A DNA stretch of 47,640 nucleotides from Parabacteroides faecalis (GTDB lineage Bacteria > Bacteroidota > Bacteroidia > Bacteroidales > Tannerellaceae), in NCBI RefSeq assembly GCF_022809355.1, contig NZ_JAKZMM010000034.1, forward strand, positions 1-47,640, read 5' to 3'. Within the stretch, counting starts at the first letter, position 1. Every line of letters begins with the position of its first letter. Below, piece by piece: positions 17,156-26,400 of this stretch. The notes under the pieces were generated by a model that was not told the DNA's origin, searched no databases, and saw only the letters and a program-made list of their open reading frames with translations. Both the position numbers and the translations under genes were made by a program.

Positions 17156-17578
17156 TTATTTCTTCAACAGAAACACAACATTACCTTCGCCATCCACCAA
17201 CTGAGCTTCATTGGCATTTGCACCGGCTTTAACACCTTTTACTGATTCAAAAGACCGCAGAATCTTTGTCTCTGTATCCATATCCGGGCAGGCCATCATC
17301 GTAGTCATTCCCTGAGCGATGGAAAGAGCCGAAGCATCTTTTTCATCCACCGTTACAGCGGTGTTGAAGATATTACATCCTGCATTACCATGCAATTTGT
17401 TTTCCTTCATGTCAAACTCCATGAAAGGTGTATTCTCTGCTGTTACCTTTTCACCTTTTACTTCTACAATATTCCACTTTCCTTCCAATTGCTGAGCCGT
17501 CATTTTGGCATTTGAACATGCAACCAATGATCCGATAAAAGCCGGAATCATCAAAGCAAACATAAAAAACTTTTTCAT
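17156..17578 (-). CDS. META-domain (HslJ-like) lipoprotein
   Basis: A 140-residue small lipoprotein: signal sequence with LVAC lipobox (Cys21), then one META domain. The motif pattern is GKWNIVEVKG, LHGNAGCN, a TTMMACP segment and a final VVFLLKK strand. HslJ-like proteins are periplasmic or surface lipoproteins of unknown biochemical role, in Escherichia linked to heat shock and novobiocin resistance. I chose the second ATG (17578), because the signal peptide MKKFFMFALM begins there; an ATG 11 codons upstream would put charged residues before it. It is single, on the same strand as hicAB but separated from it by a terminator. Confidence 0.8.
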   Translation of the reverse strand: MKKFFMFALMIPAFIGSLVACSNAKMTAQQLEGKWNIVEVKGEKVTAENTPFMEFDMKENKLHGNAGCNIFNTAVTVDEKDASALSIAQGMTTMMACPDMDTETKILRSFESVKGVKAGANANEAQLVDGEGNVVFLLKK

Positions 17579-17627
17579 ATTCTCTCTTCTATTTGTATTA
17601 TCAAATTTCATTTACCTATATAGACGG

Positions 17628-17655
17628 AAAAAGCGGGTCAGATGTTCACCCGCTT
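17628..17655 (-). terminator. Rho-independent terminator after hicAB
   Basis: AAGCGGGT (17631-17638) pairs with ACCCGCTT (17648-17655) around a 9-base loop. On the minus strand the stem runs into five T residues, 42 bases after the hicB stop. Confidence 0.65.
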
Positions 17656-17696
17656 CCTTATATTTAACTCTAATTAATATTTAATAGAGTCACATT

Positions 17697-18047
17697 TCAA
17701 GAGGTAGCACAATGATGATCCAGCTCATGGATAATCGCTTTATTAATAAAATCGTTGATGGTCGTACCTGTACTATTAGCCAAACTGGCAACTCGCGCAT
17801 GTAATTCAGAAGGCATACGGAGATTAAGACGCCCACTAAATGGTTTCCTGGGTTCTACTCCTTCAGCAATACACCCGGCAATATAATCATCTATACCTGC
17901 CTCAAAGTCACTACGCAATTCATCTAACGTTTGTCCTTCATAAAGGATTACATCTTGAGACATGCCTATCACTTTTCCAAAAAGGCAATTATCCTCTTTA
18001 CTATATTCTACAGTACCTTTATATCCTTTATATTCCAAATAATCCAT
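17697..18047 (-). CDS. hicB: HicB-family antitoxin
   Basis: A 116-residue antitoxin with two parts. The N-terminal HicB fold (residues 1-60, with TVEYSKEDNCLFGKVIGMSQD quoted in part and LDELRSDFEAGIDDYI) binds and blocks the toxin. The C-terminal ribbon-helix-helix (about 71-108, GRLNLRMPSELHARVASLA and TTINDFINKAI) should bind DNA. The ATG at 18047 starts the recognisable domain; the longer frame would need a TTG codon. It lies 5 bp after hicA, toxin first, the usual HicAB order. A 14-bp dyad upstream of hicA is its likely operator. Confidence 0.9.
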   Translation of the reverse strand: MDYLEYKGYKGTVEYSKEDNCLFGKVIGMSQDVILYEGQTLDELRSDFEAGIDDYIAGCIAEGVEPRKPFSGRLNLRMPSELHARVASLANSTGTTINDFINKAIIHELDHHCATS

Positions 18048-18052
18048 AACTG

Positions 18053-18313
18053 CTATTTTAATAATCCCCGATCTAATAAATGCTGATAAATCGCCTTCAT
18101 CATCCAATGCTTCATAATACTTCCTGGATGAGGGCGATGTATATCTATAAATTGGCCTGTTTCTTCATTCTTAAAGCGAATGCGAGAACCAGATGTTGCT
18201 CCTTTATTATGTTTCTCATACCCAAAGATACGAAGCAATGCTAAAGTTTCTTCAAATGTAAAATCTTTAGGCAACTTCTTGAATCGTTCAACCAGTTTTT
18301 CTTTTGATCCCAT
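18053..18313 (-). CDS. hicA: HicA-family mRNA interferase toxin
   Basis: An 86-residue HicA-like toxin with the double-stranded-RNA-binding type fold, expected to cleave mRNA. The commonest HicA signature is GS-H-H-x-F. Here the matching segment is SGSRIRF (41-47), and the conserved histidines are instead in HRPHPG (H59, H62). This is the pattern of a HicA subgroup common in Bacteroidetes, so I read it as functional. It starts after a TATCTTTG promoter element and forms an operon with hicB, 5 bp apart. Toxin activity is inferred from the pairing. Confidence 0.88.
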   Translation of the reverse strand: MGSKEKLVERFKKLPKDFTFEETLALLRIFGYEKHNKGATSGSRIRFKNEETGQFIDIHRPHPGSIMKHWMMKAIYQHLLDRGLLK

Positions 18314-18329
18314 CCAATTCGTATTTTCA

Positions 18330-18349
18330 CAAAGATACTAAAATTAGTA
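18330..18349 (-). promoter_or_regulatory. hicAB promoter and dyad operator
   Basis: Minus-strand TATCTTTG (18330-18337) is the -7 element, 17 bp from the hicA ATG. Overlapping its upstream end is TACTAA-AA-TTAGTA (18336-18349), a dyad with 6-bp arms and a good candidate for HicB ribbon-helix-helix autoregulation. Confidence 0.55.
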
Positions 18350-18394
18350 CCAAACACAATCATTTCCTCTTAAAATTCCTTTTAGAAAATCTGG

Positions 18395-19750
18395 TTATCG
18401 AATCAAGTTCCGTTGTTTCCATTTCTGTGTACGCCAACGAAGAGCCAGGACAACTCCGCGGGAACTTTCATCCAAAGCCAAGCCGACCCAGATACCAGCA
18501 AGGCCCAAGCCTAAGGCAATACCCATAAAATAGCCGAAAGAAACAGCAAAAACCCACATGCAGACAATTTCGATCAGGACCGGAACAACGACATCGCCTA
18601 CTGAACGAAGGCAGAAAAGGAACATCAATACCGTAGCCCGCCCGTGTTCCAGGAATACATCGATCAACAATGCGCTCATGGCTATCTTGATAATCGATTC
18701 ATTCTCGGTAAAACATCCCAATAGAAAACGACCACACAAATAAACACCCATACTGGCTACAAAGGTGATCATCAACGAACGTTTCCAAGCATACCAACTT
18801 AGGATGTATGCTGCCTGTTTCTTGCCGGCTCCCACCAGATTACCGGTACAAACGGAAGTCGCACTGGCCATGGCCAAAGAGAATATATAACCGATAATCA
18901 CAATATTCATGATATAAACCCGGGCAGTCAATACTTCATTCCCTAACATATTGATAAAATAGACCACACAAACCTGAGCTGCATCGTATGAAATCTGCTC
19001 GGCAGCCGAAGGCATTCCTACTTTCAGGACATCCCGGAGCTTATCAAAAGGAAACGGCCGGAAATAGGCCAAAGGCATCCGATGAATCAAACGCTTAAAT
19101 AAGACAAAGAAAAGAAAGAGCATGCCTAAGCCTCTGCAAACAGAGGTTGAAATGGCCGCTCCCTGTATTCCCATTTCCGGAAATCCGAAATGCCCGTAAA
19201 TCAATGAATAGTTACCTATGATATTGAAGATATTAATCAAGCATGTTACTTGCATGGCATAATTCGGCTTGTTGGCCGCACGTAACACAGCTGAAACAGT
19301 AAAGCTGATAGCCTGAAAGAAACCGAAACCACCGACAATCTGCATATAGGTTACTGCCATAGGCATCAGATTCGGACGAATATCCATCCAGACCAGCATC
19401 TGTTTTCCACCGAAAGTAAGCAGGGCACTAATAATTATACCGATAATAGCGTTGAAAAGCAAAGACACACCAACCACCTGTGTAAAACTCTTGGTGTCTT
19501 TTGCGCCAAAATATAAGGCACACATGACCGATGTTCCGACTGCCGTTACATTAAACAACAGGAAAACCATATTCAACAGCTGATTGACAACCCCGGCGGC
19601 TGCCACCGCATTATCTGAATAATGGCTCAACATCAACGTATCGACTACGCCCAACGTCAGAATCAATAAGGTTTCAAGGAAAATCGGACCGGTCAGTTTC
19701 AGCAACTTGCCTCGTAGTCCGTTCGGATAATGTAAACGTCTTATCTTCAT
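18395..19750 (-). CDS. MATE-family efflux transporter
   Basis: A 451-residue inner-membrane protein with about 12 hydrophobic segments in two similar halves, as in the MATE (MatE) family of cation-coupled drug or metabolite exporters. The N-terminal half has the typical TGPIFLETLLILTLGVVDTLM and the Ala/Gly-rich VAAAGVVNQL, and the second half repeats the pattern with GMPSAAEQ and FSLAMASATSVCTGNLVGAG. These are quoted as short parts. I chose the ATG at 19750; the longer frame starts at a TTG and would place a promoter element inside the gene. The substrate is unknown. Confidence 0.9.
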   Translation of the reverse strand: MKIRRLHYPNGLRGKLLKLTGPIFLETLLILTLGVVDTLMLSHYSDNAVAAAGVVNQLLNMVFLLFNVTAVGTSVMCALYFGAKDTKSFTQVVGVSLLFNAIIGIIISALLTFGGKQMLVWMDIRPNLMPMAVTYMQIVGGFGFFQAISFTVSAVLRAANKPNYAMQVTCLINIFNIIGNYSLIYGHFGFPEMGIQGAAISTSVCRGLGMLFLFFVLFKRLIHRMPLAYFRPFPFDKLRDVLKVGMPSAAEQISYDAAQVCVVYFINMLGNEVLTARVYIMNIVIIGYIFSLAMASATSVCTGNLVGAGKKQAAYILSWYAWKRSLMITFVASMGVYLCGRFLLGCFTENESIIKIAMSALLIDVFLEHGRATVLMFLFCLRSVGDVVVPVLIEIVCMWVFAVSFGYFMGIALGLGLAGIWVGLALDESSRGVVLALRWRTQKWKQRNLIR

Positions 19751-19778
19751 GCCCACAAACAGTTTGTATTTCGAGCTG

Positions 19779-19786
19779 CAAAGATA
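19779..19786 (-). promoter_or_regulatory. -7 element for the MATE gene
   Basis: Minus-strand TATCTTTG, 28 bp before the ATG at 19750. The rest of the gap 19751-20108 holds one strong terminator (19927-19975) and otherwise nothing I can identify. Confidence 0.45.
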
Positions 19787-19926
19787 CAAAGACGTTATCT
19801 GCCGACATTCATATCCGCTCTGATTTCCTCTTCTGGAAAATCATTAGTTGATTTCTGTCAAAAGTTTTCCCAAAAGGTTCGAATTATCCCAGTCATGAAT
19901 CTTACAGGTACTTTCCAAACAATAAT

Positions 19927-19975
19927 AAAAAAGCTGTTCCTTTTCAGAAGCTCATACGCCCTGAAAAGAAACAGC
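19927..19975 (-). terminator. Rho-independent terminator of the HTCS-GH92-peptidase unit
   Basis: GCTGTTCCTTTTCAG (19933-19947) pairs with CTGAAAAGAAACAGC (19961-19975) over 15 positions with one mismatch and a 13-base loop. On the minus strand it is followed at once by six T residues. It lies 134 bases past the peptidase stop. Confidence 0.8.
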
Positions 19976-20108
19976 CGATTGAATAACACGCAACTAATTT
20001 ATATATATAATTAACACAACTGCTTCATAGCCAGGTTTTGTAATTCTTATAATCTATATTCACATTTCCTATGTATCGTATCTACCGATCGAGCGACTCA
20101 AAGACTTC

Positions 20109-20906
20109 TTAGATCTCGTCACCCATCGCTTTCATGTATTCTTTCCAAAGATCATCAACATGCTGATCACTACCTAAAGCATATTGAATGCCACCTTCAA
20201 AAGACCAAGGTATGACTTCCAGCGTACTTCTGTTGAACTTACGAAGAAAATCCTTATCCTTATTTTCGGTCAACCACGCCAAGAAGAAACCTGTCGTACG
20301 ATAACCATCCATATAATGACCACCTTTTGGCCGATCTTCAGGAGTAAAGCAACCATTCAACAAACGAACAGCATCAGCCACACCTTCAATCATCGCCCAA
20401 AAAGTCTTGTTAGTTCCATAACTTCCAATTCCCTGCGGCTCCAATTGGAATCCATGCGTCAACTCATGATACAGAACACCACGTGTTTCGTAATCAACCT
20501 TCGCAGTATCTCCTTCACCAAAGCTTTTCTCTATCCATTTTGTACTATACTCAATTGTGATTGCTGGAGGTGCTCCGTCTTTGGCCGAAACGCCATCATA
20601 TTCTCTCAATTTATAATGGATACATTCAATGCCCGGAATACTGTCTTCGGGTGAAAAGTATAATGTAGCCAACACTTTACGAGCCTGCTCGGTAATATAT
20701 GTATCCGGATCCGGAATAATTGTCTTGTAAATCGCCGCTCCCCGTGTTTCAGGCGATAAAACCTGAAAGTCAATCTGACCGACATCATAATTATCCCAAG
20801 TCGCAGAAACGGTTTCTTTCGTCTCTTCTGTGGTATTCGACTGACAAGAGATACAACAGCAGCATGCCAGACTAAAGAAACATGATATTAAAAATCGACT
20901 TTTCAT
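20109..20906 (-). CDS. Basic secretory protein (BSP)-type metallopeptidase lipoprotein
   Basis: A 265-residue protein with a Cys-rich export signal (several Cys at residues 15-21; CISC is the likely lipobox). It matches the plant-type basic secretory protein family, which carries a zinc peptidase core: HELTH at 147-151 is the HExxH motif, and EGVAD at 174-178 supplies the downstream ligand. GGHYMDGYRTTGFFLAWL is also typical of the family and is quoted in part. It begins 39 bp after the GH92 gene and is cotranscribed with it. In Bacteroides such proteins often sit beside mannosidases, fitting a role in peeling host or fungal mannoproteins. That role is an inference. Confidence 0.8.
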   Translation of the reverse strand: MKSRFLISCFFSLACCCCISCQSNTTEETKETVSATWDNYDVGQIDFQVLSPETRGAAIYKTIIPDPDTYITEQARKVLATLYFSPEDSIPGIECIHYKLREYDGVSAKDGAPPAITIEYSTKWIEKSFGEGDTAKVDYETRGVLYHELTHGFQLEPQGIGSYGTNKTFWAMIEGVADAVRLLNGCFTPEDRPKGGHYMDGYRTTGFFLAWLTENKDKDFLRKFNRSTLEVIPWSFEGGIQYALGSDQHVDDLWKEYMKAMGDEI

Positions 20907-20945
20907 TTTCTTATATAATAGATTAAAAACACACTCACTATACCT

Positions 20946-23285
20946 TTATTCAGCTTGCGTCAATGAATACGGCTGATTGTCGCCTGTAAACAAACGCTTC
21001 TTGTTCGGCTTCGAACTCATTTCAAATTCGAGAACACCACCGTTCATAATATCCTGCTGGGTAATAAAACCTTTATCATACGGTTTTCCGTTCCACTTCA
21101 CCGACTTGACGTACCGGTTTTTATCGCTCACTTTCGGAGCCTTCACCTCAAAAGTATTACCGCTTTCCAGATTCAGTTTGATATAAGGCAGATAAGGAGC
21201 GCCCAATACATATTGGTCTGTTCCCGGACAAACCGGATAAAATCCCAATGCTGAGAAGATATACCAGGCAGACATCTGTCCGCAGTCATCATTACCGCAC
21301 AAACCGTCAATATTATTCCGATACATCTTGTTCATGATCTCACGTTGCCAGTATTGTGTTTTCCAAGGATTGGAAGTCCAAGCATAGAGGAACGGTATAT
21401 GATGACTCGGTTCGTTTCCTTGTACATAACCACCCAACAAACCTTCTTTGGTGACATCTTCCGTCTGAGCAAAGAATTCTTCCGGTAAATGCATCGTAAA
21501 CAAAGAATCCAATTTCGATATAAAAGATTTCTCGCCGCCCATATTCCGAATCAATCCATTCACATCTTGCGGAACATAGAACGAATAGTTCAACGCATTA
21601 CCTTCAATAAATCCCTCACCATGCGTACTCAGCAAATTAAAGTCCTTCTTAAAGGAACCATCCTTCAACTTCGGACGAGCATAGCCAATTGACGGATCAA
21701 ATACCTGGTTGTAATTAGCCGCCCGTTTCTTATATGTTTCAGCTACCTGCTGATCTCCGGCACGAAGTGCGGTCTGATAAATCGTCCAGTCATCATAAGC
21801 ATATTCCAATGTCAGCGAACCGGCACTTCCATTCCGTTCCAACGGAACGTATCCTTTTTCCATATATTCCTTGATTCCATCCAAATAAGGAATTGTAGAA
21901 CTATTGATCATAGCCGCCAAAGCCTCTTCTTTGTCGATTGGTAATCCTTTGGCAATCGCATCAGCCAATACGGATACGGAATGATACCCAATCATACACC
22001 AGTTTTCATTCGCCATGTGACTCCAGATAGGCAATATCTTATGTACACTTTGTTCGGCATGTTTCATCATCGACTTGGCAATATCCGTATTGACCTGTCG
22101 GTTGATGATGTTAAACAATGGATGTAATGCCCGATAAGTATCCCAAACTGAGAAAACCGTATAGTTGGTAAAGCCATCAGCTGTATGAATATTCTGATCA
22201 ATTCCACGATACTGACCGTCTACGTCTGTATAAACACACGGATTGATCATCGTGTGATACAAAGAAGTATATAACATAGCCAACTGATCATCATTGCCAT
22301 TTGCTTCGATCACAGAAAGAGCCTTGTTCCAAGTGTTCGAAGCCCGGCTGGCCAATTCATCAAACCCGGCAGATGCAGCTTCTGCCTGCAAGTTCTTCAA
22401 TGCACCGGCTGTACTTACTCCCGACAAAGCAACCTTTACTTCCAGCTGTTGAGAAGCTTTCGGATCAAATTCGAAATAAGCAACGATCTTCCGACCGCCT
22501 ATATCCGGGAAATTCTCTTTCATATTGAATTTTCCATAACCACCCCGATAATTCACCTTGGCTTTTTCTTCACAACCGTAATGAACGATAGGTTTGGAGA
22601 ACGAGATCGCAAAATAGGTATAATTCGTACGAGCCCAGCCGTTGGTAATCCGGTAACCGGTCAGTAACGTATCATTTTCTACCCGCAAACTAGCCCATAA
22701 GACTTTTCCATCATAATTATAAATACCATGAATCAAGTCCAAAATGATGCGTTGCTCTTTTGCTTGTGCAGGATAAGTATATTTATGAATGCCCACACGC
22801 TGAGTCGTAGTCAACTGGGCTTTTACACCATAATCACTTAATAAGACTTCATAATATCCAGGTTTGGATACTTCGGTATTATGTGAATAACGCGAACGAT
22901 AACCGCCATCCGGATTGGTGGCAGTTCCCGGATTCAGTTTCAAGGATCCGGTTGTAGGCATAATTAAGATATCACCTAAATCAGAATGTCCTGTTCCACT
23001 GAAATGTGTATGACTGAAACCGACAATACTGCTATCCTTATATTGATATCCGGCACAATATTCGTATGCCCGTGGCTGATACTTTCCATCTACGTTATGA
23101 GGAATCGTATCTGTATCCGGACTTAATTGAACCAATCCAAAAGGAACACAAGCGCCAGGGAAAGTATGTCCCATACCATTTGTTCCAATAATCGGATTCA
23201 CCCGTTCAATAACGGACGACTGAGCAAAAGCTACAACCGAACAAGCTGCAGCCAACAAAGAACCAATTAATTTTGAATATCTCAT
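20946..23285 (-). CDS. GH92 alpha-mannosidase
   Basis: A 779-residue secreted GH92 exo-acting alpha-mannosidase, a calcium-dependent family active on N-glycan or yeast mannan termini. Signal peptide ends at VAFA-QS. Family motifs are clear: NPIIGTNGMGHTFPGACVPFGLVQLSPD near the start, GFSHTHFSGTGHSDLGDILIMP, YEYCAGY, and the catalytic-domain GLCGNDDCGQMSAWYIFSALGFYPVCPG, all quoted as short parts. The two Asp of NDDCGQ match the general base region of characterised GH92 enzymes. I chose the ATG at 23285; the longer frame starts with TTG and adds a non-signal N-terminus. It follows the hybrid regulator by 142 bp and precedes the BSP peptidase. Confidence 0.95.
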   Translation of the reverse strand: MRYSKLIGSLLAAACSVVAFAQSSVIERVNPIIGTNGMGHTFPGACVPFGLVQLSPDTDTIPHNVDGKYQPRAYEYCAGYQYKDSSIVGFSHTHFSGTGHSDLGDILIMPTTGSLKLNPGTATNPDGGYRSRYSHNTEVSKPGYYEVLLSDYGVKAQLTTTQRVGIHKYTYPAQAKEQRIILDLIHGIYNYDGKVLWASLRVENDTLLTGYRITNGWARTNYTYFAISFSKPIVHYGCEEKAKVNYRGGYGKFNMKENFPDIGGRKIVAYFEFDPKASQQLEVKVALSGVSTAGALKNLQAEAASAGFDELASRASNTWNKALSVIEANGNDDQLAMLYTSLYHTMINPCVYTDVDGQYRGIDQNIHTADGFTNYTVFSVWDTYRALHPLFNIINRQVNTDIAKSMMKHAEQSVHKILPIWSHMANENWCMIGYHSVSVLADAIAKGLPIDKEEALAAMINSSTIPYLDGIKEYMEKGYVPLERNGSAGSLTLEYAYDDWTIYQTALRAGDQQVAETYKKRAANYNQVFDPSIGYARPKLKDGSFKKDFNLLSTHGEGFIEGNALNYSFYVPQDVNGLIRNMGGEKSFISKLDSLFTMHLPEEFFAQTEDVTKEGLLGGYVQGNEPSHHIPFLYAWTSNPWKTQYWQREIMNKMYRNNIDGLCGNDDCGQMSAWYIFSALGFYPVCPGTDQYVLGAPYLPYIKLNLESGNTFEVKAPKVSDKNRYVKSVKWNGKPYDKGFITQQDIMNGGVLEFEMSSKPNKKRLFTGDNQPYSLTQAE

Positions 23286-23427
23286 ATTACCGCTCGTTGA
23301 TTTAAGAATCATTCCAACGGCAATATTAAGCGCTTTTTCAGAGATAATAAGGGACAAAATCGATCATGATAGTATCAGAATCTACCACAGTGTCGTTTTT
23401 GACACAATTTATGCAGGCTTCGACACC

Positions 23428-26400
23428 TTATTCATTCCCAGCCTTTTGATTCATGCTACGATAGTCCTTGGGCGTTACCTGATACTTCCGGGAAAACTCT
23501 TTATAGAAATACGACTTATTCGTATTTCCGATAGCATACAAAATCTCCTGCACGCTCATATTCGTAGTAACTAGCAATTGAGCTGCGTAAGACAATTTAC
23601 AATCCTTGATGTAATCAGAAGGTGTCATATCTGAAATCTTCTTGAAGCGACGATACAATGAGCGCGTATTCATGTGTAACTGCTCAGCAATAAACTCCGG
23701 ACGCAAACCTTCCTGATTCATGTTTGCCTTGATAATGGCTGTTACCTTTTCCAGAAACTCTTTATCCTCCTGGTGCATCAACTGTCCGCCAGAGAACTGG
23801 AATGCACTTTCCGGAGAATAATAATACTCCTTCATCGTTTCCCGATTGGATACCAAACGGTCAACAGTCGACTTCAGGACTACCGACGAGAAAGGCTTTG
23901 TCAAATACGCATCTGCCCCACGATTCAGACCTTCGGCCTGTTCCTTTTCGGAAATCATGGCAGACACAATAACTACCGGTATATGGGATAAATATTTATC
24001 CTGTTTCAAGGTAGTCAGCAAATCCAGTCCGTTCATGCCCGGCATCATAATATCTGTAATCAGCAACACTGGTGTTTCCTGTTTCAGAAAAGCCAAAGCA
24101 GATGTAGCCGAATACTCTACATGTACCCGATAGTCTGAAGATAAGACATCCGAAATCATCCAGGTGATGTCTTTATGATCATCTACCACCAATATCAGTT
24201 CTTTCTGCTTTGAATCTGCCGGAACAGGAGTTTCTTCCGGTTCCAATTCTTCCGGTAAAGCAGATTTTTCCAACGGTTGCGCCGGCAAAGAAACGATAAA
24301 CTCGGCATATTGCCCTTCTTCACTTTCTATATCAATGTAACCTTTCAGCAACTGAACCAAATTAAAGCAGATAAAAAGTCCCAATCCGGTACGCATTTGC
24401 ATAGAAGTGGCAGCACCGGCCTCCTCATCTTTGAGTAAATAATACCGGTCGAAGATATGTTCTCTCTCTTCCTGAGGAATTCCTTTTCCCGTATTATAAA
24501 CCCGGAAGACCAAGATTTCATTTTCTATGGCTGCCGAAACCCGAATTTCTCCACCTTCCGGAGTATATTTAAAGGCATTAGACAACAGGTTGGAAAAGAT
24601 CTTCTTTACCAACAGTATATCCGTATTCCAATTTAATCCGGAAGCAACTTGTAAGTGGAAATGAATCTTGCGTTGTTCGATCAATGCCTCAAAACGTTCA
24701 CACTCATGCTGCAAGAAGTCGGATATCGAAGCCGGAGCAAACTTCACATTCCGGAATCCATCATCTTCCACCTTACGGAAGTCCAGAATTTCCTGTATCA
24801 GATGATTTAGTTCCAATACATTTTCCCGGAGAATCCGACTATATGACTGTAACTTCGAATCTTTCCGCTGTGCAGAATATTGCTGCAGGTAATCATCCAC
24901 TCCCGTAATCAAGGTTAACGGAGTACAGAGTTCATGAGTGATATGCGTGAAGAAGTTTAGTTTCGCTTCATATAACTTCTGCTTCTGCTTTTCATCCATC
25001 GCCTGTAAGATCACTTGTTGCTTGCGACGTAACTGCCTCCGATACAAAAGATGTAGGAAGAACAACAGTAGAATAGCCAGAAAACCATATCCTACCTTCG
25101 CATAGGTAGTCTGATACCAAGGCGGCAAGACCGTAATTGGCAAGACATATTCTTTGTCGGTATAATCAGAAACACCTAATCGGAACCGAACCTTCAACCG
25201 ATAATCTCCAGGAGGCAGCCACGATAGTGTAATCTTATTTCCCCGACGCAGTTCATTCCATGACGGACTGAAGCCTTCCAGACAATAGGCATACTCATAA
25301 TTACCGATATTAATATAATCTGGCACGGCAAACGAGACTTGAATTTCACGTGTATCATGAGCCACACGGAGTCCTTTCCGCACCAAAGAACTGTCTAGAG
25401 GCATGTATGTATCTTCTATCCGGGCATTAAAGAAATGTAAATCCATTCCTTCATCAATCCAAAAAGGATGTTGCTGATTTACCCAAACCAAACCATTGAC
25501 ACCACCAAAGAACAAACGACCGGTATAAGGACACTTCCAATATGAATCATCCGAAAACTCAACGACTTCCAGTCCGGAACCAATGTAACTATGGAATAAC
25601 TTGTTCTTCGGATTATACTGGGTTAGTCCTTTATTCGTACTCATCCAGACACTCTGGTCCGAACCTTCCAATATTCCATGAATCATATCATTTCCAATAC
25701 CATCGTTCCGATTATAATGATAAAGATAAGTTGCCCTGTTATCCTGCAAGCCTAACAAACTCATACCCGAACTGGCTCCAATATAAAACAAGGAATCTGA
25801 CGAACGGCAAATAGAAAGCACATCTCCAATCGCCGAATGATCCTCAAAATTCTTCTTCGCAAATCGATAGTTCTTGGTATATACATTCATGCACAGCACA
25901 CCGTATCCGCCACGAGTCCCGGCATAAAGCAATGAATCTCCATCATAGTAAAGAGACTGAAACTCATTACAGCTATTCGTTCCGTGCTTGGGTAAATAAG
26001 AAGTCACCGACCGTATTTTCAGTTGGGATGGCTGAATCTGCAAATGTACTTCCAGCAAACCGACATTCGTTGTAGCCAACCAAAGCGTTGAATCGTTGAT
26101 CTCGGCAATAGCATGCACATGCTTGATAGCTACCTCATCTTTCCCTTGAACAAGTGTATGGATCCGTTTATCCTTATAAGAATAATAAGAGATACCGATA
26201 CCATCCGAACCAATCCAAAAACGGGTTGTATCCTGACTGGGTGTACAACAATAGACGCGGTTACTTGGTAAACCTTCATTTATCGTATACTTGGTAACAG
26301 ACGAAACCGGAATCATCCCGACATGCGTATCATAATGAGAGATTTTATAAAGGCCGTCTCCTTTCGTTCCGATCCACAAGTTTTTATAAGGGTCCGTAAA

